Source of the DNA: Adenanthera pavonina
Taxonomy: Eukaryota > Streptophyta > Magnoliopsida > Fabales > Fabaceae
NCBI GenBank assembly: GCA_026686845.1
Contig: JAIVEN010000007.1
Coordinates: 33,725,001-33,789,000, forward strand
DNA: 64,000 bases
Direction of reading: 5' to 3'
A model generated the notes under the pieces. It made no database searches. It was not told the DNA's origin and worked only from the letters and a program-made list of their open reading frames with translations. Shown piece after piece: positions 63,601 to 64,000 of this stretch. Position 1 is the first letter of the stretch. Each line of letters starts with the position of its first letter. A program made the position numbers and the translations under genes.

Positions 63601-63640
63601 ATGCAATTCTGAAGCATCGTGGGAAGTTTCTCATTTGACA
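60610..63640. other. AT-rich intergenic DNA
   Basis: No gene is supported. It contains TA microsatellites (61025-61043, 63250-63272) and a 30-base direct repeat (62103-62132 and 62172-62201, period 69). An AGTCCCACATGGG motif near 61388 recalls the plant snRNA upstream element, but no snRNA follows. Confidence 0.5.
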
Positions 63641-63653
63641 AGCATATGTGTAT

Positions 63654-63662
63654 GTATATAAG
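63654..63662 (+). promoter_or_regulatory. TATA box of the gene at the right edge (candidate)
   Basis: GTATATAAG lies about 90 bases before an ATG and is followed by a C/T-rich leader-like stretch with ATTCATCAATTTCAG. The layout is that of a plant core promoter. Confidence 0.5.
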
Positions 63663-63751
63663 GGAAGCCCTACTTCGCTCGAGTCTCAATTAATTCATCA
63701 ATTTCAGATCCATCTAAAAAATTTTATCATTTTGCTGAAAATCATATATAG

Positions 63752-63793
63752 ATGGACGGCGACTCATTTGAAACATGGCTAAATGATCATCTC
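63752..63793 (+). CDS. First exon of an unrecognised gene cut by the window end
   Basis: ATG at 63752 opens MDGDSFETWLNDHL, followed at 63794 by GTGAGA, a reasonable splice donor, and then T-rich intron-like sequence. If unspliced, the frame runs on for roughly 45 residues of low-complexity Phe/Ile/Tyr, which favours the intron reading. The family was not recognised. The upstream TATA box and leader-like sequence support a real gene continuing beyond 64000. Confidence 0.4.
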
Positions 63794-63931
63794 GTGAGAT
63801 CATTATTTATGCCTTTTTTTTATATTAGCCAAAAAAATAATGACTATATTTTCTCTTTAGGTTTTATTTATAATATACTTGCAATTTAAATTTTTTGCAT
63901 TTTCAATTTTTTTGGATAATAACTCCACTTA

Positions 63932-63951
63932 TATATATATATATATATATT
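63932..63951. repeat. TA microsatellite near the right edge
   Basis: A run of TA dinucleotides, presumably inside the first intron of the edge gene. Confidence 0.85.
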
Positions 63952-64000
63952 TAATGTTTGCGTGTTGGTTTCAACACACAAAAGCAATCAAAGATTTTCA

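Overview
The window is nuclear DNA from a flowering plant, almost certainly a eudicot. It is AT-rich, has spliced genes with GT-AG introns, and carries typical plant transposon debris: MITEs, an L1-type LINE tail and LTR-like blocks. A legume is possible from the style of the repeats, but the species cannot be fixed from sequence alone. No bacterial-type operons, CRISPR arrays, rRNA or convincing tRNA genes were seen.

Layout. 1.2-1.6 kb (+): intronless 60S ribosomal protein L27 gene with telo-box and site II motifs in its leader. 2.6-4.2 kb (-): four-exon class III peroxidase resembling Arabidopsis PER40, with a GC-AG first intron. 4.1-13.6 kb: an old segmental duplication of the peroxidase 5' end, promoter and intergenic DNA. 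The second copy has been blown apart by a MULE-like element, a 5'-truncated LINE with a clear target-site duplication, and a four-unit MITE array. 13.8-17.6 kb (-): five-exon gene for a NARROW LEAF1-type trypsin-like protease, with a candidate promoter and leader reaching to about 19.2 kb. 21.5-21.9 kb (-): intronless SAUR76/77/78-like gene. 22-37 kb: gene-poor DNA with MITEs, a decayed LINE RNase H fragment and a C-rich, probably retroelement-derived block at 27.6-30.7 kb. 37.4-43.7 kb and 49.9-59.7 kb (+): two tandem paralogues of the mRNA-decapping activator PAT1 with identical intron positions and phases. 60-63.7 kb: AT-rich intergenic DNA. 63.75 kb (+): a TATA box followed by a short first exon that probably opens a gene running off the window.

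The genes do not form a pathway; this is an ordinary plant gene neighbourhood. No undescribed system was found. The most informative points are: (1) the promoter and intergenic duplication next to the peroxidase and its later invasion by four kinds of element; (2) the PAT1 tandem pair, where one copy has an in-frame duplicated Ser/Tyr-rich module and the other a one-base change in a G run that removes its conserved C-terminus; (3) related hAT-type MITEs with recognisable TIRs and TSDs around the PAT1 genes. Exon coordinates come from reading splice sites and paralogue or family consistency by eye. Family assignments rest on recalled conserved motifs, not on a database search.
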